Positions 63,742 through 64,000 of a stretch of DNA of 64,000 bases are shown here, one piece after another. Source of the stretch: an uncultured Alphaproteobacteria bacterium (GTDB lineage: Bacteria; Pseudomonadota; Alphaproteobacteria; Caulobacterales; Hyphomonadaceae). The stretch lies in contig CAIKWZ010000013.1 of NCBI GenBank assembly GCA_903831255.1, forward strand, positions 124,001 through 188,000, read 5' to 3'. The notes beneath the pieces are model-generated. The model was not told where the DNA came from, ran no database searches, and saw only the letters and a program-made list of their open reading frames with translations. Positions within the stretch are counted from its first letter, which is position 1; each line of letters starts with the position of its first letter. The translations under genes and the position numbers were made by a program.

Positions 63742-64000
63742 TCAGGGGGTCGCGGCTTTTCGGCTCTCGATCCAGCGCTCGATGCGGGCCGTCAGCACCG
63801 GCAGGGGAAGACTTCCCCCGCCCAGAACCACGTCATGAAACGCCCGATAGTCGAAGGCGTCGCCAAGCGCCGTCTTCGCCTGATCGCGCAGTTGCTGGAT
63901 ACGGATCATGCCAATCTTGTAGGCTGTCGCCTGCCCTGGGGTCGATATATAGCGCCGCACTTCCGAACGAACCGCGCCTTCAGGGACTGGCGAGTTTTTC
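63742..64000 (-). CDS. DUF885 family protein (C-terminal part, runs off the edge)
   Basis: The minus-strand frame stays open from the window edge to the stop at 63742, so the start lies beyond 64000. The visible 85 or so C-terminal residues match the end of DUF885 proteins, putative secreted M3/M32-like carboxypeptidases: RRYISTPGQATAYKIGMIRI followed by an ALGDAFDYRAFHDVVLGGGS motif and a PLPVL segment. An internal GTG at 63960 is not the true start. The active-site motif is not in the window. It converges with the enoyl-CoA hydratase gene (13-bp gap). Confidence 0.9.
   Translation of the reverse strand, partial: KNSPVPEGAVRSEVRRYISTPGQATAYKIGMIRIQQLRDQAKTALGDAFDYRAFHDVVLGGGSLPLPVLTARIERWIESRKAATP

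Overview
The window is a GC-rich, gene-dense stretch of chromosome from an alphaproteobacterium. Gene content supports this: an xseB-ispA-dxs block, a TlyA/aroC/pdxH neighbourhood, GTG and TTG starts, and a 67K-type SppA. The style resembles marine Hyphomonadales/Parvularculales, but that placement is a low-confidence inference. I see no insertion sequence, CRISPR array, phage genes or rRNA operon. Two tRNA genes are present: Gln(TTG) on the minus strand and Pro(CGG) on the plus strand.

Region 1 (about 0.7-16.5 kb) is an accessory stress/redox island and the most interesting part. It encodes a Pat-like ADP-forming acyl-CoA synthetase/GNAT fusion and a DUF4010/MgtC-like membrane protein. A TPR lipoprotein, a one-helix membrane protein and an ATP-grasp protein with apparently permuted motif order follow. 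Then come a Tat-exported alpha-hydroxy-acid oxidase with a CxxCH motif, a second-type FtsH with HEMGH, a triple-BON protein, a tandem universal stress protein and a cyclase-family hydrolase. Three intergenic regions carry near-perfect FNR/FixK/Dnr-type boxes (TTGAY-N4-GTCAA, at 1333, 5384 and 13548). Two weaker copies lie at 11013 and 15374. This suggests one oxygen- or NO-responsive regulon.

Region 2 (16.5-31.2 kb) holds a cysteine-rich secreted protein, the two tRNAs, SppA, a metallo-beta-lactamase-fold hydrolase, another ATP-grasp-like protein and a DUF442 protein. It also has a dipeptide/oligopeptide ABC transporter (two permeases and, 1.7 kb further on, a binding lipoprotein, with no ATPases) and an acyl-CoA ligase/DUF1499 pair.

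Region 3 (31.7-46 kb) is mostly core metabolism: GTP-type PEP carboxykinase, a secreted cyclase-family protein with a YjbR protein, PdxH, chorismate synthase, TlyA, a ZntB/CorA transporter, a GNAT, the Dxs-IspA-XseB isoprenoid block, a histidine phosphatase, LepB and an MBL hydrolase. The aroC-tlyA gap holds a good sigma70-like promoter, a 33-codon ORF and strong hairpins, so it may contain an unannotated small gene or structured RNA.

Region 4 (46-64 kb) carries YceI and a cytochrome b561-YceI fusion, Sua5/TsaC, a 43-residue Ala/Lys/Pro-rich histone H1-like protein, and an SPFH-domain gene broken by an apparent one-base frameshift. It continues with a FAD-linked 2-hydroxyacid dehydrogenase, an SDR, a fused M16 peptidase, aspartate aminotransferase, UvrC, a periplasmic HELHH protein, and an amidohydrolase/acyl-CoA dehydrogenase/enoyl-CoA hydratase operon. 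A DUF885 gene runs off the right edge.
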